From positions 744,001 to 808,000 of the forward strand of contig JALJCQ010000026.1 of assembly GCA_023091665.1 (NCBI GenBank): 64,000 nt of DNA. The letters run 5' to 3'. Below are positions 7,429 through 18,985 of this stretch, one piece after another. The notes below the pieces were generated by a model that did no database searches, was not told the DNA's origin, and saw only the letters and a program-made list of their open reading frames with translations. A program made the translations under genes and the position numbers. Positions within the stretch are counted from its first letter, which is position 1. Every line of letters starts with the position of its first letter. Origin of the DNA: Pythium myriotylum (taxonomy: Eukaryota; Oomycota; Peronosporomycetes; Pythiales; Pythiaceae).

Positions 7429-10400
7429 TACCATGACGGACAAGACAAAGACTCTCGTTGACAAGTTCCGTGGCGACAACTACGCTTCGTGGGCACGCTA
7501 CATGCGAGGCGTGTTCCTAACCAAGTCGGTGTGGAATGTCGTGAACATCAACGAGACGCCGACGTTCACGGACCCGCGGATCAAGGACGAGTACATCAGG
7601 ACCAACAACATCGCGTTCGGCCTGATGCTCCTCCATATCGACGCGGAGTACCACCACATCGTCGACGACTGTGAAGAAGCTCATGTGGCATGGAAGCGAC
7701 TCCGTTCGTTGTACGAAGGGTCGCAGAAGGCGGGTCGAATCTACTTGAAGCGTCAGCTCTTTAGTATGGAGATGAAGGAAGGCGCGAATGTGTTGCATCA
7801 CTGCAACGAGATCCTCAACATCCACGCCAAGCTTGTGGCCATCGGCGCGAAGATGGAGGACGAAGATGTGGCAATTTGTCTGCTGCGCAGTTTGCCTAAG
7901 AGCTATGAGAACGTGGTTCTGCACATCGAGATGAGCAATGCCGACTTGAGAACTAAAGAAGTGATCAAGGCTCTCACGAACGAGCACGTGAAGCGTGCCG
8001 GCGAGATGAAGACTGCAGCCACCAAGCTCGACGACCAAGCCAAGGCGTTTGTGTCGGAGCAAGATACCCGTGTATGCTCGCACTGCGGCAAGACTGGTCA
8101 CTTAGTTGACCGTTGTTGGGCCAAGAACAAGCAAGAAGGTCGCAAACTCGGCGGTGGTCGCTTTGGCGGAAAACGCGCGAACCACGTACAACGCGACTAT
8201 GAAGAAGACGATGACGCCATCGCCTTCGCTGTGTCAATGGAGGCCAGTATAGCGCCGGACACTTCCATGATTGGGAAGTGGGCGATTGACAGTGGTGCCA
8301 CGCACCATGTCTGTAACGACCGCTCGATGTTTGCCAGTTTGGCTGAGGGCGACCACGGTGAACTTGTGGTCGCGGAAGGAACGAAGACCAAGATCCTCGG
8401 CGTTGGCACAGTGCACGAGCGCGCTATCATTCACGGCGGACAAGTTCGTGACCTCGAACTCCGCGACGTAATATACGTACCAGGAATCAAGAAGAATCTG
8501 CTTTCAATCCCGCAGATCAACAAGTCAGGCAAGTTTCGCGTTGTCTTCGAAGGGCCTGCAATGAGCGTACTCGACAAAAGGTCGCGGAAGGTCGTCGCGA
8601 CTGCTCAACTTGCGTTCGGGTTGTTTTGGCTCCGCTCATTCCCGCGCGCCACTTCGCCTTCAGCTTTGACAATCTCGGCGGACCGCGCAATCTCGATCCT
8701 GCACGAGCGCATGGGTCATGCATCGACTCCGTTGTTGCGCTTGTTGCTCGACAAGTCAATGGTGAAGGACGCGGATCTGCCTACGAGCACCAAAGCTACA
8801 CCGATGTGCCAAGGGTGCCAGCAAGGCAAAATGGTCCAGAAGCCATTCAAGTCCAACACCGAGAAGCGCAAGTTTCAACCGTTCGAACTCATCCATCTCG
8901 ACCTTTGTGGCCCGATGGAGGTCGACAGCATCGGCGGCAGCAAGTATTTGCTCCTGATCGTGGACGAATCCAGTGGTTTGATGCACGGTTCATGCATTGC
9001 GTCCAAGTCAGACTGCAGTGCACTGATCATCAAATTCATCAAGCAAGTCAGCAACCAGTTTGATCGCCGTGTCAAGTTTGTACGTCACGACGGAGCCAAG
9101 GAATTTGCTACGAGTGCAATCAAGGCGTTCTATGCTGACCAAGGCATCGAGCAGCAAGTCACTGTGCCATACGCGCACCAAACCAACAGTACGGCCGAGC
9201 GCAACATCCGAAGTATCGTCACGATGGGTCGCAGCATGCTCCATCATGCTGGTTTGGACAAAATCTTCTGGGCAGAAGCAGCAATGACCGCGATCTACAT
9301 CAAGAATCGCTTGCCATCACCGAAGTCCAACGACAAGACACCGTATGAACTGGTCTACGGTGAGAAACCTAGCATCAAGCACATGCGCGTCTTCGGCTGT
9401 CTCGCGTTCGTACTCACACCAAGTGAGATGCGCAAGAAATGGGATGCCAAGTCTCGCCCTGGCCTATTCGTCGGTTATCAAGAGTCATCAAAAGCGTATC
9501 GGATCTTCGACATTGAAGCTAACAAGATCGTCATCAGTCGCGACGTCAATTTCGACGAGACCAAGCCCGGCGGCTGGTACCTCGAAAACACTACATCAGG
9601 CATGGACGACTTGCTGGAACGACTCGATGACATCGACAACGAAGGTGGTCTCAACTTGGCCAATTTCAAGTACAGTGGCAAACGCCGCTCAGGTGCCCCA
9701 CAACCAGTTGACCCAATGCAATCCGACGCAGACGATGAAGCAAGCGGTTCGGAAAGTGTTCGAAGATCAACCCGACGACGAATGTCCCCAGTCGAGTGGT
9801 GGCGTGCAAGTGCGAACCTGACAGAGACCAGCGATTTCACTGAACCAAGCACGTATGAAGAGGCCGTCAGTGGCCCAGATCAAGAACACTGGAAGCGTGC
9901 GATTACCGCCGAGTTACGATCTATGCAAGAACGAGAAGTGTTCTCACCAGCCAAGCTTCCAAACGGCGAACGAGCGATCGACGCCAAGTGGGTGTTCAAG
10001 ATCAAAAGACGTGCCGATGGTTCGATCGACAAGTACAAGGCTCGACTTGTGGCTCGAGGATTCAAGCAGAAGTACGGTATCGACTACACCGAGACGTTTG
10101 CACCAGTATTCAAGTACACGACTCTTCGCATGATGATTGCACTAGCAAAGTCATTCGGTTGGCCTGTTGAGCAACTCGACGTCGTAACTGCTTTCCTTTA
10201 TGGCGTGATGAAGGAACAAGTATTCATCCGGACTCCCGAAGGCATGGAACTCGAGCGAGGCTACGACTGTCTCAAGCTACTCAAGTCCATCTACGGACTA
10301 AAACAGGCGTCTCGGGTCTGGAACGAAACCTTCGACGAGTACGTACGATCGATCGGCTTCAACGCATCCAAGTCCGATCCGTGTCTGTACATCAAGTGTA

Positions 10401-11398
10401 TCGATGGCCAGTGTGTGCTCCTACTCGTCTACGTTGACGATGTGATCATTACTGGAAGTTCGCCTGACCTGATCACGGACGTGAAGTCACAACTCAAGAC
10501 GCGATTCGAGATGACCAACAATGGTCCATGCAAGTTTGTCCTCGGCATCGAACTCGTCGACTATGCAGATGGTTCGGTTACTCTGTGCCAGCGCCGTTAC
10601 ATCAGTGACATCTTAAAGCGCTTCAACATGGAAGACTGCAAGCCGGTAGCAAGCCCAGTTGACGTCAGTGCCAAGCTCACCACGACGAATGAAGACGATG
10701 TGCCGGTCACCAATGCCCCATACCGCGAGGCAGTTGGTGCACTGATGCATGTAATGTGTGCCACTCGACCTGACATTGCATTCGCCGTGGGAATGGTCTC
10801 GCGATTCATGGAAGCGCCCCATGAAGTCCATTGGATTGCCGTCAAGCGCATCTTCCGTTACCTCCAAGGCACCAAGTCGCACGGGATTCGATTCACCACA
10901 GACCCGGACATGAAGTTTGCTGGCTACTCCGATGCCGATTGGGCCGGTGACATATCAGACCGCAAGTCAACATCCGGCTACGTGTTTACACTTGCCGGCG
11001 GACCCATTAGCTGGGGATCCAAGAAGCAATCAAGTGTCTCCCTATCTACAAGCGAAGCCGAGTACATCGCATTGAGTCTCGCAATTCAAGAGGGCAAGTG
11101 GGTCCATCGCCTACTGTGTGAAGCATTGGACGCTGCACAAGTCCCAAGTCCGAAGTTGGTGATTCTTGAAGACAACCAGTCATGCATCAAGATGACCAAG
11201 AACCCAGTAAACCATGGTCGTGCCAAGCACATCGACATCAAATACCACCACATTCGTGATGAAGTCAAGTCCGGGGAAGTCGAAGTAAAGTACTGCCCAA
11301 GCTCAACCATGAACGCCGACTTGCTCACGAAGGGTCTACCCGGTCCCCGTCACCAAGAGCTCACTCAAGCCCTCGGAATTCAAGGCTGTGACCATTGA
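7418..11398 (+). CDS. Copia Gag-Pol polyprotein, family A (intact, 1326 aa)
   Basis: A single polyprotein for retrotransposition: capsid, processing, integration and cDNA synthesis in cytoplasmic particles. Order and approximate residues: UBN2-type gag (1-215), CCHC knuckle Cys-x2-Cys-x4-His-x4-Cys (219-232), aspartic protease Asp-Ser-Gly-Ala (about 290), GAG-pre-integrase His...Cys-x2-Cys (429-465), integrase with catalytic Asp about 494, Asp about 559 and Glu about 592, RT with Tyr-Val-Asp-Asp about 1005-1008, RNase H with Asp-Ala-Asp-Trp about 1171 and Ser-Glu-Ala-Glu-Tyr about 1211. Protease before integrase before RT defines Ty1/Copia. The second integrase Asp lies in His-Asp-Gly-Ala-Lys-Glu, a divergent form of the usual Asp-Gly-Gly-Glu-Phe/Tyr. 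No stop or frameshift; length is normal. The ATG is the first after the LTR and overlaps the primer site. Confidence 0.97.
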   Translation: MSPSTMTDKTKTLVDKFRGDNYASWARYMRGVFLTKSVWNVVNINETPTFTDPRIKDEYIRTNNIAFGLMLLHIDAEYHHIVDDCEEAHVAWKRLRSLYEGSQKAGRIYLKRQLFSMEMKEGANVLHHCNEILNIHAKLVAIGAKMEDEDVAICLLRSLPKSYENVVLHIEMSNADLRTKEVIKALTNEHVKRAGEMKTAATKLDDQAKAFVSEQDTRVCSHCGKTGHLVDRCWAKNKQEGRKLGGGRFGGKRANHVQRDYEEDDDAIAFAVSMEASIAPDTSMIGKWAIDSGATHHVCNDRSMFASLAEGDHGELVVAEGTKTKILGVGTVHERAIIHGGQVRDLELRDVIYVPGIKKNLLSIPQINKSGKFRVVFEGPAMSVLDKRSRKVVATAQLAFGLFWLRSFPRATSPSALTISADRAISILHERMGHASTPLLRLLLDKSMVKDADLPTSTKATPMCQGCQQGKMVQKPFKSNTEKRKFQPFELIHLDLCGPMEVDSIGGSKYLLLIVDESSGLMHGSCIASKSDCSALIIKFIKQVSNQFDRRVKFVRHDGAKEFATSAIKAFYADQGIEQQVTVPYAHQTNSTAERNIRSIVTMGRSMLHHAGLDKIFWAEAAMTAIYIKNRLPSPKSNDKTPYELVYGEKPSIKHMRVFGCLAFVLTPSEMRKKWDAKSRPGLFVGYQESSKAYRIFDIEANKIVISRDVNFDETKPGGWYLENTTSGMDDLLERLDDIDNEGGLNLANFKYSGKRRSGAPQPVDPMQSDADDEASGSESVRRSTRRRMSPVEWWRASANLTETSDFTEPSTYEEAVSGPDQEHWKRAITAELRSMQEREVFSPAKLPNGERAIDAKWVFKIKRRADGSIDKYKARLVARGFKQKYGIDYTETFAPVFKYTTLRMMIALAKSFGWPVEQLDVVTAFLYGVMKEQVFIRTPEGMELERGYDCLKLLKSIYGLKQASRVWNETFDEYVRSIGFNASKSDPCLYIKCIDGQCVLLLVYVDDVIITGSSPDLITDVKSQLKTRFEMTNNGPCKFVLGIELVDYADGSVTLCQRRYISDILKRFNMEDCKPVASPVDVSAKLTTTNEDDVPVTNAPYREAVGALMHVMCATRPDIAFAVGMVSRFMEAPHEVHWIAVKRIFRYLQGTKSHGIRFTTDPDMKFAGYSDADWAGDISDRKSTSGYVFTLAGGPISWGSKKQSSVSLSTSEAEYIALSLAIQEGKWVHRLLCEALDAAQVPSPKLVILEDNQSCIKMTKNPVNHGRAKHIDIKYHHIRDEVKSGEVEVKYCPSSTMNADLLTKGLPGPRHQELTQALGIQGCDH

Positions 11399-11405
11399 GG
11401 GGGGC
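11399..11405 (+). other. Polypurine tract of element A
   Basis: GGGGGGC directly after the pol stop codon and before the 3' LTR, the expected plus-strand primer position. Confidence 0.75.
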
Positions 11406-11760
11406 TATTATGGGTACAATGTGTCACAACATCTTGAAGTTGAAGTTCAAGTTGTGGAAGATTCAACTGTAGAAAATTCTCATGTGGAAGATTCCCATGT
11501 AGAAAATTCTCAGGTGGAAAGTTCTCCATCTAGTTCTGGGTTGAACCCAGTTCAACCCATCAACCTTGTTGAAGTACCCACGAAGTGTGTATACCTCTGC
11601 ATATGATTACGATAGGTAGGACATGCATATGTTTATGGTAGCGTAGGACACAAGACGGCTTAGAGGTAGCGACAGCGAACTAAGTCCCGATCAATTCACT
11701 CTGCATTTTGCCAAGCTTCAGTCAAGTCCACTCCTCTTCTCGACTTCGTGACCTTTAATA
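11406..11760 (+). repeat. 3' LTR of intact element A
   Basis: 355 bp; I found no difference from the 5' LTR. It joins family B RT coding at 11761, where CTGAG (11761-11765) would be the target duplicate. Confidence 0.95.
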
Positions 11761-14700
11761 CTGAGTGCACGCTTGGTCGCCGTGAGCAACTCGAGGCTGT
11801 TGCAGGCGAGGATGAGGTCGTCGACGTAGATCACCACGAAGATCATCGCTGAGCCGCTCCGCTTGACGTACACGCAGTGGTCCATCTCGCACTTGGTGAA
11901 GCCGACCTTGCGCATGAAGGCGTCGATGGTCTGGTTCCACATGCGTGGCGACTGCTTGAGACCGTAGAGCGAGCGCTTGAGCTTGCACACGTAGTCGGGG
12001 TGGCGCTGGTCGACGAAGCCTTCGGGCTGCTTCATGTAGATTTCTTCGTCGAGGTTGCCGTTCAGGAACGCCGTCTTGACATCCATCTGATGGATCATGA
12101 GCTTGTGTCGAGCGGCGATGCTGAGGATGGTGCGGATCGACGTGAACTTGGCGACGGGTGCGAATGTCTCTTCGAAGTCGATGCCGTACTTCTGCAGGAA
12201 CCCCTTGGCAACGAGTCGAGCCTTGTACCGTTCGACGAGTCCTTCGGCGGTTTCCTTGACCTTGAACACCCACTTGCTGGTGATGGCCTTGCGTCCGGCT
12301 GGCAAAGGGACTAGGTCCCATGTCTCGTTCTTCTTGAGCGACTCGAGCTCGGAGTCGCAGGCTTCCTTCCAGTTGCTGGCGTCGTCGGATTCCATCGCCG
12401 ACTTGAACGATGTCGGCAACTCTCCCCCTGAATTCACGACGAGAGCAAACTCTTCGTAATCTTGGTCTTCTCCCCCTTGTTCTTGCACGTCTTCGCCTTC
12501 TTCATCTTCATCTTCTACGCCTTCCTCTTCGATCGACGTGAGCAGTGCAGACAGATCTTCGAGCGATGTCCTTGAACCTTGCGTGGGTGGTGGAGTCGCA
12601 CCACTTGTGCGTCCAACCCGTCCGTAGCGCTTCTCAACTGGCGGTTCAGCCAGGTTCTCGAGCGAGTGCGTGCGAGAGTGGCGCTTGGACCCTGGTGCGT
12701 AGTCGACATTCGGCTGCTGGGCCGATGCTGGTGCTGCTGGACGCTGCGACCGCTGGCCCTGTTGCCACTCCGGTCGCTCGTAGCTGCGCTGACTTGGTGC
12801 TGGTGAGGCTGGCTGCTCACCCATGTCTTCATCATCTTGGTTGTCGGTTGCTTCATCTTGATCTTCATCATCTTCATCGTCGCGGAACTCGACGGACTTG
12901 CTCCAGGGTTCTTCGCGCTTGCCGTCGTCGAATGTGTCTTCCATGAACTGCGCGTCTCGACTGATGACGATCCGGCCGGTTGCGATTTCTTCAAACCGAT
13001 ACGCTTTCTCGTGGTCCGAGTAGCCGAGGAACCGACACAAGATGGCTCGGGCGTCGAACTTCGACCGCTTCTCCTTGGGCACGTGGACGTACGCATGGCA
13101 GCCGAACACCTTGAAGTTGGCGAGCAAGGGCTTCTTCCCGTACCATTCTTCGTACGGCGACTTGTACAAGTCTTGAGCGCGGGTCGGAAGTCGGTTGCGA
13201 ACTTCGACTGCAGTCATGACGGCTTCGCCCCAGTACTCGTCGGACAAGTTGGCATGGTGGAGCTTGCAACGACCACACTCACCGATGGTTCGGTTCATGC
13301 GCTCCGCCACACCGTTCGACTGAGGCGTGTATGGCGGCGTGACGTCGTGCTCGATGCCACGCTTGCGGCAGAACTTGGCAAGTTTGGCCGACTGGTACTC
13401 GCCGCCGCCGTCGGTTCGAAGCACCTTGACTCGACGACCGGTTTGGTTCTCGGCCCAGTTGACGAACTCGACGAACTTGTCGTAGACTTCGTCCTTGGAC
13501 CGCATCAGGTACAACTTGCACAGTCGAGACTTGTCGTCGGTGAAGGTGGCAAAGTACTTCATGCCGCCGAAAGTCGGAGTCTTCATGGGGCCGGCCACAT
13601 CGCTGTACACGACGTCAAGCAGATTCGCAGACCGCTTGGTCGTGCCCGACTGGAACTTGACGCGAGTCAGCTTGCCGAGTGCACAGCCTTCACAGACCTC
13701 CCACTCCTGCACAGACCCGATATCGAGTCCGTCGGCGAGGTCCTTCTTGACGATGGCTTCGAGACCGCTGAAGCCGATGTGACCGAGTCGGAGGTGCCAC
13801 AGGTACGACTTGGACATGGCGCGACCTCGTCTTGTACTGGCGGCGTGGGCTGCTTCAATCGACACTGGAGACATGTTGAGCTTAAACAGACCCTTGCCGA
13901 TACGAGTGCCGATGGTCCGCTTGGCGCCCTTGAGAACGACGAAGCAACCGTCCTTGTCGAACGTCACGGGAGCAACGTCCTCCGTGAATCTTCCGACCGA
14001 GAACAGGTTGCGGCTGAGCTTGGGGATATGCCACACGTTGGTGAGCAAACCCTTCTTGACACCGCTTGGAGTCTTCATCGACATGAGAATGTCTCCCACG
14101 CCAACTGCTTGGACCGTGCCATCATCGGCCAGATGCACGTCGACTGGGTCAATCTTCTTGTAGTTCATCATGAACTGCTTGGTTCGCGACATGTGCTGAG
14201 TCGCACCCGAGTCGACCAACCACGCCGTGGATTGACTCGACTTGCCTTGGGTCTTCCCGACCGAGAACAGGTACTCGCCGGGGTCTTCATCTCGCGCAAG
14301 GTTCGCTCGCTGGAACCGTTGCCGAGGGTTGCCGTTGCCGTTGCCGTTGCCGTTTCCGTTGCCGCCGGAGTTGCCGTTGCCGTTGCCGTTGTCCTTGACA
14401 CGCGAGTGGCACTCCGCGGCCCAATGACCGATCTTGCCGCAGTAGTTGCACGTGCCAGTCTTCTTGACTGCACGGCCCTTGGGCTTCGCGTCACTTGTCA
14501 TGAACGCTTGGCCAAGCGTAGCTCCGTCGCCACCTTGCTCCTTGCGCTTCATGTCTTCATGGAGCAGCCGAGACGTCACGAGTTCCCACGTGAGCGCATC
14601 GACACGCGACTCCAACGCCGTGATGAGGAACTGGTACGACTCGCTGAGACTGCCGAGAAGCGTGATCACCAAGTCGTCTTCGCTGACCGGAGCGCCGACT

Positions 14701-15167
14701 GCGTCGAGTTGCTCCGCCAGGGTCTTGAGCTTGTTGATGTGCGTGAGCACATCGTCACCTTCTTCCATCATGGTCGTGAAGAAACGACGACGAAGAAAGA
14801 GCTTGTTGGCGAGGCTCTCCTTCTCGAAGTGTTCTTCCAGTCTTGACCATGCATCTTGCGCACCACTCGCCGACCGAACCAGCGGGAGCTGCGAGTCTTC
14901 CATCGCGAGACAGATCATCGCGAGCGCCTTGCGAGACTTCTTCTTGAAGAGGGCTCGGTCCGCGTCGGTCTGGCACTGCTCGAGTTTGACCTCACCACAG
15001 ACAACTTCCCAGACGTCGCGTTCTTCGAGCACCATCTGCATCTTGAACTTCCATGTGTGGAAGTTGGTTCCGTCGAACTTGTTGATGCGAGCTGGGGTGG
15101 TCGAATCCATGGCGAAGGCTGGGGAGGCGAAGTCGGTGGAGGCAGAGTCGGCTGGGCTTGGGCTCAT
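11761..15167 (-). pseudogene. Family B Gag-Pol, copy B1 (truncated, in frame)
   Basis: Starts at the ATG inside the primer site (15167) and stays open across gag, a CCHC knuckle (Cys-Asn-Tyr-Cys...His...Cys), an Asn-Gly repeat, protease Asp-Ser-Gly-Ala, GAG-pre-integrase, integrase (Asp; Asp in Thr-Asp-Gly-Gly-Gly-Glu; Glu in Ala-Glu-Arg-Met-Asn), an acidic spacer and RT through Tyr-Val-Asp-Asp. The A LTR adds about 14 foreign codons before a stop at 11718. Unlike B2, B4 and B5, gag and pol share one frame here. About 300 C-terminal residues are missing. Confidence 0.93.
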
Positions 15168-15171
15168 AACC

Positions 15172-15519
15172 TGTTGGAAGGTCGCTTGGTTGGTGGGATG
15201 CAAAATGCAAAGTGAATTGATCGGGACTTAGTTCGCTGCTGCTACCTCTAAGCCGTCTGTGTGTGTCCTACCTATCGTAAACATATGCAAACATAAACTG
15301 ACTTCGTGGATACTTCAACGAAGTCGATGGGTGGCACTGGATTCAAACCAGAACCAGACGGAGAATCTTCCACATGTCGAATCTTCCACATGTCGAATCT
15401 TCCACATGTCGAATCTTCCACGGAGAATCTTCTGCAGGAGAATCTTCTACAGCCGAGCTTCAACTGCCGAGCTTCAACTGGAATGATGACGCTGGGTTCG
15501 AGGCGCATCATCTTCAACA
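15172..15519 (-). repeat. Family B LTR, short form (348 bp), 5' LTR of B1
   Basis: Sense strand TGTTGAAGATG...CCTTCCAACA. It has three copies of a 16-bp unit (GAATCTTCCACATGTC on the plus strand) and lacks a 27-bp segment found in the long form. The initiator motif on the minus strand is the complement of 15200-15216. On the right it joins the last 24 bp of an A LTR (TTCTC...TAATA). Confidence 0.93.
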
Positions 15520-18500
15520 TTCTCGACTTCGTGACCTTTAATAGGTTATGAGCCCAAGTACCATGACGGACAAGACAAAGACTCTCGTTGACAAGTTCCG
15601 TGGCGACAACTACGCTTCGTGGGCACGCTACATGCGAGGCGTGTTCCTAACCAAGTCGGTGTGGAATGTCGTGAACATCAACGAGACGCCGACGTTCACG
15701 GACCCGCGGATCAAGGACGAGTACATCAGGACCAACAACATCGCGTTCGGCCTGATGCTCCTCCATATCGACGCGGAGTACCACCACATCGTCGACGACT
15801 GTGAAGAAGCTCATGTGGCATGGAAGCGACTCCGTTCGTTGTACGAAGGGTCGCAGAAGGCGGGTCGAATCTACTTGAAGCGTCAGCTCTTTAGTATGGA
15901 GATGAAGGAAGGCGCGAATGTGTTGCATCACTGCAACGAGATCCTCAACATCCACGCCAAGCTTGTGGCCATCGGCGCGAAGATGGAGGACGAAGATGTG
16001 GCAATTTGTCTGCTGCGCAGTTTGCCTAAGAGCTATGAGAACGTGGTTCTGCACATCGAGATGAGCAATGCCGACTTGAGAACTAAAGAAGTGATCAAGG
16101 CTCTCACGAACGAGCACGTGAAGCGTGCCGGCGAGATGAAGACTGCAGCCACCAAGCTCGACGACCAAGCCAAGGCGTTTGTGTCGGAGCAAGATACTCG
16201 TGTATGCTCGCACTGCGGCAAGACTGGTCACTTAGTTGACCGTTGTTGGGCCAAGAACAAGCAAGAAGGTCGCAAATTCGGCGGTGGTCGCTTTGGCGGA
16301 AAACGCGCGAACCACGTACAACGCGACTATGAAGAAGACGATGACGCCATCGCCTTCGCTGTATCAATGGAGGCCAGTATAGCGCCGGACACTTCCATGA
16401 TTGGGAAGTGGGCGATTGACAGTGGTGCCACGCACCATGTCTGTAACGACCGCTCGATGTTTGCCAGTTTGGCTGAGGGCGACCACGGTGAACTTGTGGT
16501 CGCGGAAGGAACGAAGACCAAGATCCTCGGCGTTGGCACAGTGCACGAGCGCGCTATCATTCACGGCGGACAAGTTCGTGACCTCGAACTCCGCGACGTA
16601 TTATACGTACCAGGAATCAAGAAGAATCTGCTTTCAATCCCGCAGATCAACAAGTCAGGCAAGTTTCGCGTTGTCTTCGAAGGGCCTGCAATGAGCGTAC
16701 TCGACAAAAGGTCGCGGAAGGTCGTCGCGACTGCTCAACTTGCGTTCGGGTTGTTTTGGCTCCGCTCATTCCCGCGCGCCACTTCGCCTTCAGCTTTGAC
16801 AATCTCGGCGGACCGCGCAATCTCGATCCTGCACGAGCGCATGGGTCATGCATCGACTCCGTTGTTGCGCTTGTTGCTCGACAAGTCAATGGTGAAGGAC
16901 GCGGATCTGCCTACGAGCACCAAAGCTACACCGATGTGCCAAGGGTGCCAGCAAGGCAAAATGGTCCAGAAGCCATTCAAGTCCAACACCGAGAAGCGCA
17001 AGTTTCAACCGTTCGAACTCATCCATCTCGACCTTTGTGGCCCGATGGAGGTCGACAGCATCGGCGGCAGCAAGTATTTGCTCCTGATCGTGGACGAATC
17101 CAGTGGTTTGATGCACGGTTCATGCATTGCGTCCAAGTCAGACTGCAGTGCACTGATCATCAAATTCATCAAGCAAGTCAGCAACCAGTTTGATCGCCGT
17201 GTCAAGTTTGTACGTCACGACGGAGCCAAGGAATTTGCTACGAGTGCAATCAAGGCGTTCTATGCTGACCAAGGCATCGAGCAGCAAGTCACTGTGCCAT
17301 ACGCGCACCAAACCAACAGTACGGCCGAGCGCAACATCCGAAGTATCGTCACGATGGGTCGCAGCATGCTCCATCATGCTGGTTTGGACAAAATCTTCTG
17401 GGCAGAAGCAGCAATGACCGCGATCTACATCAAGAATCGCTTGCCATCACCGAAGTCCAACGACAAGACACCGTATGAACTGGTCTACGGTAAGAAACCT
17501 AGCATCAAGCACATGCGCGTCTTCGGCTGTCTCGCGTTCGTACTCACACCAAGTGAGATGCGCAAGAAATGGGATGCCAAGTCTCGCCCTGGCCTATTCG
17601 TCGGTTATCAAGAGTCATCAAAAGCGTATCGGATCTTCGACATTGAAGCTAACAAGATCGTCATCAGTCGCGACGTCAATTTCGACGAGACCAAGCCCGG
17701 CGGCTGGTACCTCGAAAACACTACATCAGGCATGGACGACTTGCTGGAACGACTCGATGACATCGACAACGAAGGTGGTCTCAACTTGGCCAATTTCAAG
17801 TACAGTGGCAAACGCCGCTCAGGTGCCCCACAACCAGTTGACCCAATGCAATCCGACGCAGACGATGAAGCAAGCGGTTCGGAAAGTGTTCGAAGATCAA
17901 CCCGACGACGAATGTCCCCAGTCGAGTGGTGGCGTGCAAGTGCGAACCTGACAGAGACCAGCGATTTCACTGAACCAAGCACGTATGAAGAGGCCGTCAG
18001 TGGCCCAGATCAAGAACACTGGAAGCGTGCGATTACCGCCGAGTTACGATCTATGCAAGAACGAGAAGTGTTCTCACCAGCCAAGCTTCCAAACGGCGAA
18101 CGAGCGATCGACGCCAAGTGGGTGTTCAAGATCAAAAGACGTGCCGATGGTTCGATCGACAAGTACAAGGCTCGACTTGTGGCTCGAGGATTCAAGCAGA
18201 AGTACGGTATCGACTACACCGAGACGTTTGCACCAGTATTCAAGTACACGACTCTTCGCATGATGATTGCACTAGCAAAGTCATTCGGTTGGCCTGTTGA
18301 GCAACTCGACGTCGTAACTGCTTTCCTTTATGGCGTGATGAAGGAACAAGTATTCATCCGGACTCCCGAAGGCATGGAACTCGAGCGAGGCTACGACTGT
18401 CTCAAGCTACTCAAGTCCATCTACGGACTAAAACAGGCGTCTCGGGTCTGGAACGAAACCTTCGACGAGTACGTACGATCGATCGGCTTCAACGCATCCA

Positions 18501-18610
18501 AGTCCGATCCGTGTCTGTACATCAAGTGTATCGATGGCCAGTGTGTGCTCCTACTCGTCTACGTTGACGATGTGATCATTACTGGAAGTTCGCCTGACCT
18601 GATCACGGAC
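15520..18610 (+). mobile_element. Family A fragment A2 (LTR end to RT)
   Basis: Last 24 bp of an A LTR, primer site, then A internal sequence to the RT site ...CGGAC (18606-18610), where a B LTR begins. It is the longest uninterrupted A fragment after the intact copy. It keeps the ancestral Thr-Asp-Pro (others have Ser-Asp-Pro) near residue 50. Confidence 0.93.
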
Positions 18611-18670
18611 TGTTGGAAGGTCGCTTGGTTGGTGGGATGCAAAATGCAAAGTGAATTGATCGGGACTTAG
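15548..18670 (+). pseudogene. Truncated A Gag-Pol reading into a B LTR (1040 aa)
   Basis: Open from the primer-site ATG through gag, knuckle, protease, integrase and RT including Tyr-Val-Asp-Asp. At 18610 it leaves A after Leu-Ile-Thr-Asp and runs 20 codons into the B LTR before TAG. The RT thumb and RNase H are missing, so it cannot complete cDNA synthesis. Gag, protease and integrase domains look undamaged and might supply proteins in trans if transcribed; its own A promoter is missing (only 24 bp of LTR remain). Confidence 0.93.
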
Positions 18671-18985
18671 TTCGCTGCTGCTACCTCTAAGCCGTCTGTG
18701 TGTGTCCTACGCTACCGTAATCAAATGTATGTCCTACCTATCGTAAACATATGCAAACATAAACTGACTTCGTGGATACTTCAACGAAGTCGATGGGTGG
18801 CACTGGGTTCAAACCAGAACCAGACGGAGAATCTTCCACATGTCGAATCTTCCACATGTCGAATCTTCCACATGTCGAATCTTCCACGGAGAATCTTCTG
18901 CAGGAGAATCTTCTACAGCCGAGCTTCAACTGCCGAGCTTCAACTGGAATGATGACGCTGGGTTCGAGGCGCATCATCTTCAACA
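18611..18985 (-). repeat. Family B LTR, long form (375 bp)
   Basis: Includes the 27 bp between two TGTCCTAC direct repeats that the short form lacks. The A LTR also has this region, so the long form is ancestral. Three 16-bp units. Confidence 0.93.

Larger units (their letters stand above)
7059..11760 (+). mobile_element. Intact Ty1/Copia element, family A
   Basis: Full-length element of 4702 bp with 355-bp LTRs (7059-7413 and 11406-11760) that look identical base for base by eye, a primer site, one uninterrupted Gag-Pol frame and a polypurine tract. This suggests very recent insertion. Yet the flanks disagree: GCGCG on the left (inside an inverted A fragment) and CTGAG on the right (inside family B RT). 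A simple insertion would show one 5-bp duplicate. Confidence 0.95.
11761..15519 (-). mobile_element. Family B copia copy B1, 3' part missing
   Basis: 5' LTR on the right (15172-15519) and internal sequence from gag into RT on the minus strand. It ends at 11761 where the A element's LTR interrupts the RT just after the Arg-Ala-Leu-Ser codons. The remaining RT, RNase H and 3' LTR are not on the far side of the A element, so material was lost by recombination. Confidence 0.92.

Noticed and set aside
12837..14846. Long plus-strand open frame (about 669 codons) opposite family B pol, with counterparts at 20983, 37022 and 41738
   Set aside because: It is antisense to conserved gag, protease and integrase codons, recurs only because B recurs, and shows no domain of its own.
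15380..15420. CRISPR-like regular repeats in the B LTR
   Set aside because: The 16-bp units are directly adjacent with no spacers and lie inside an LTR of a eukaryotic retrotransposon.
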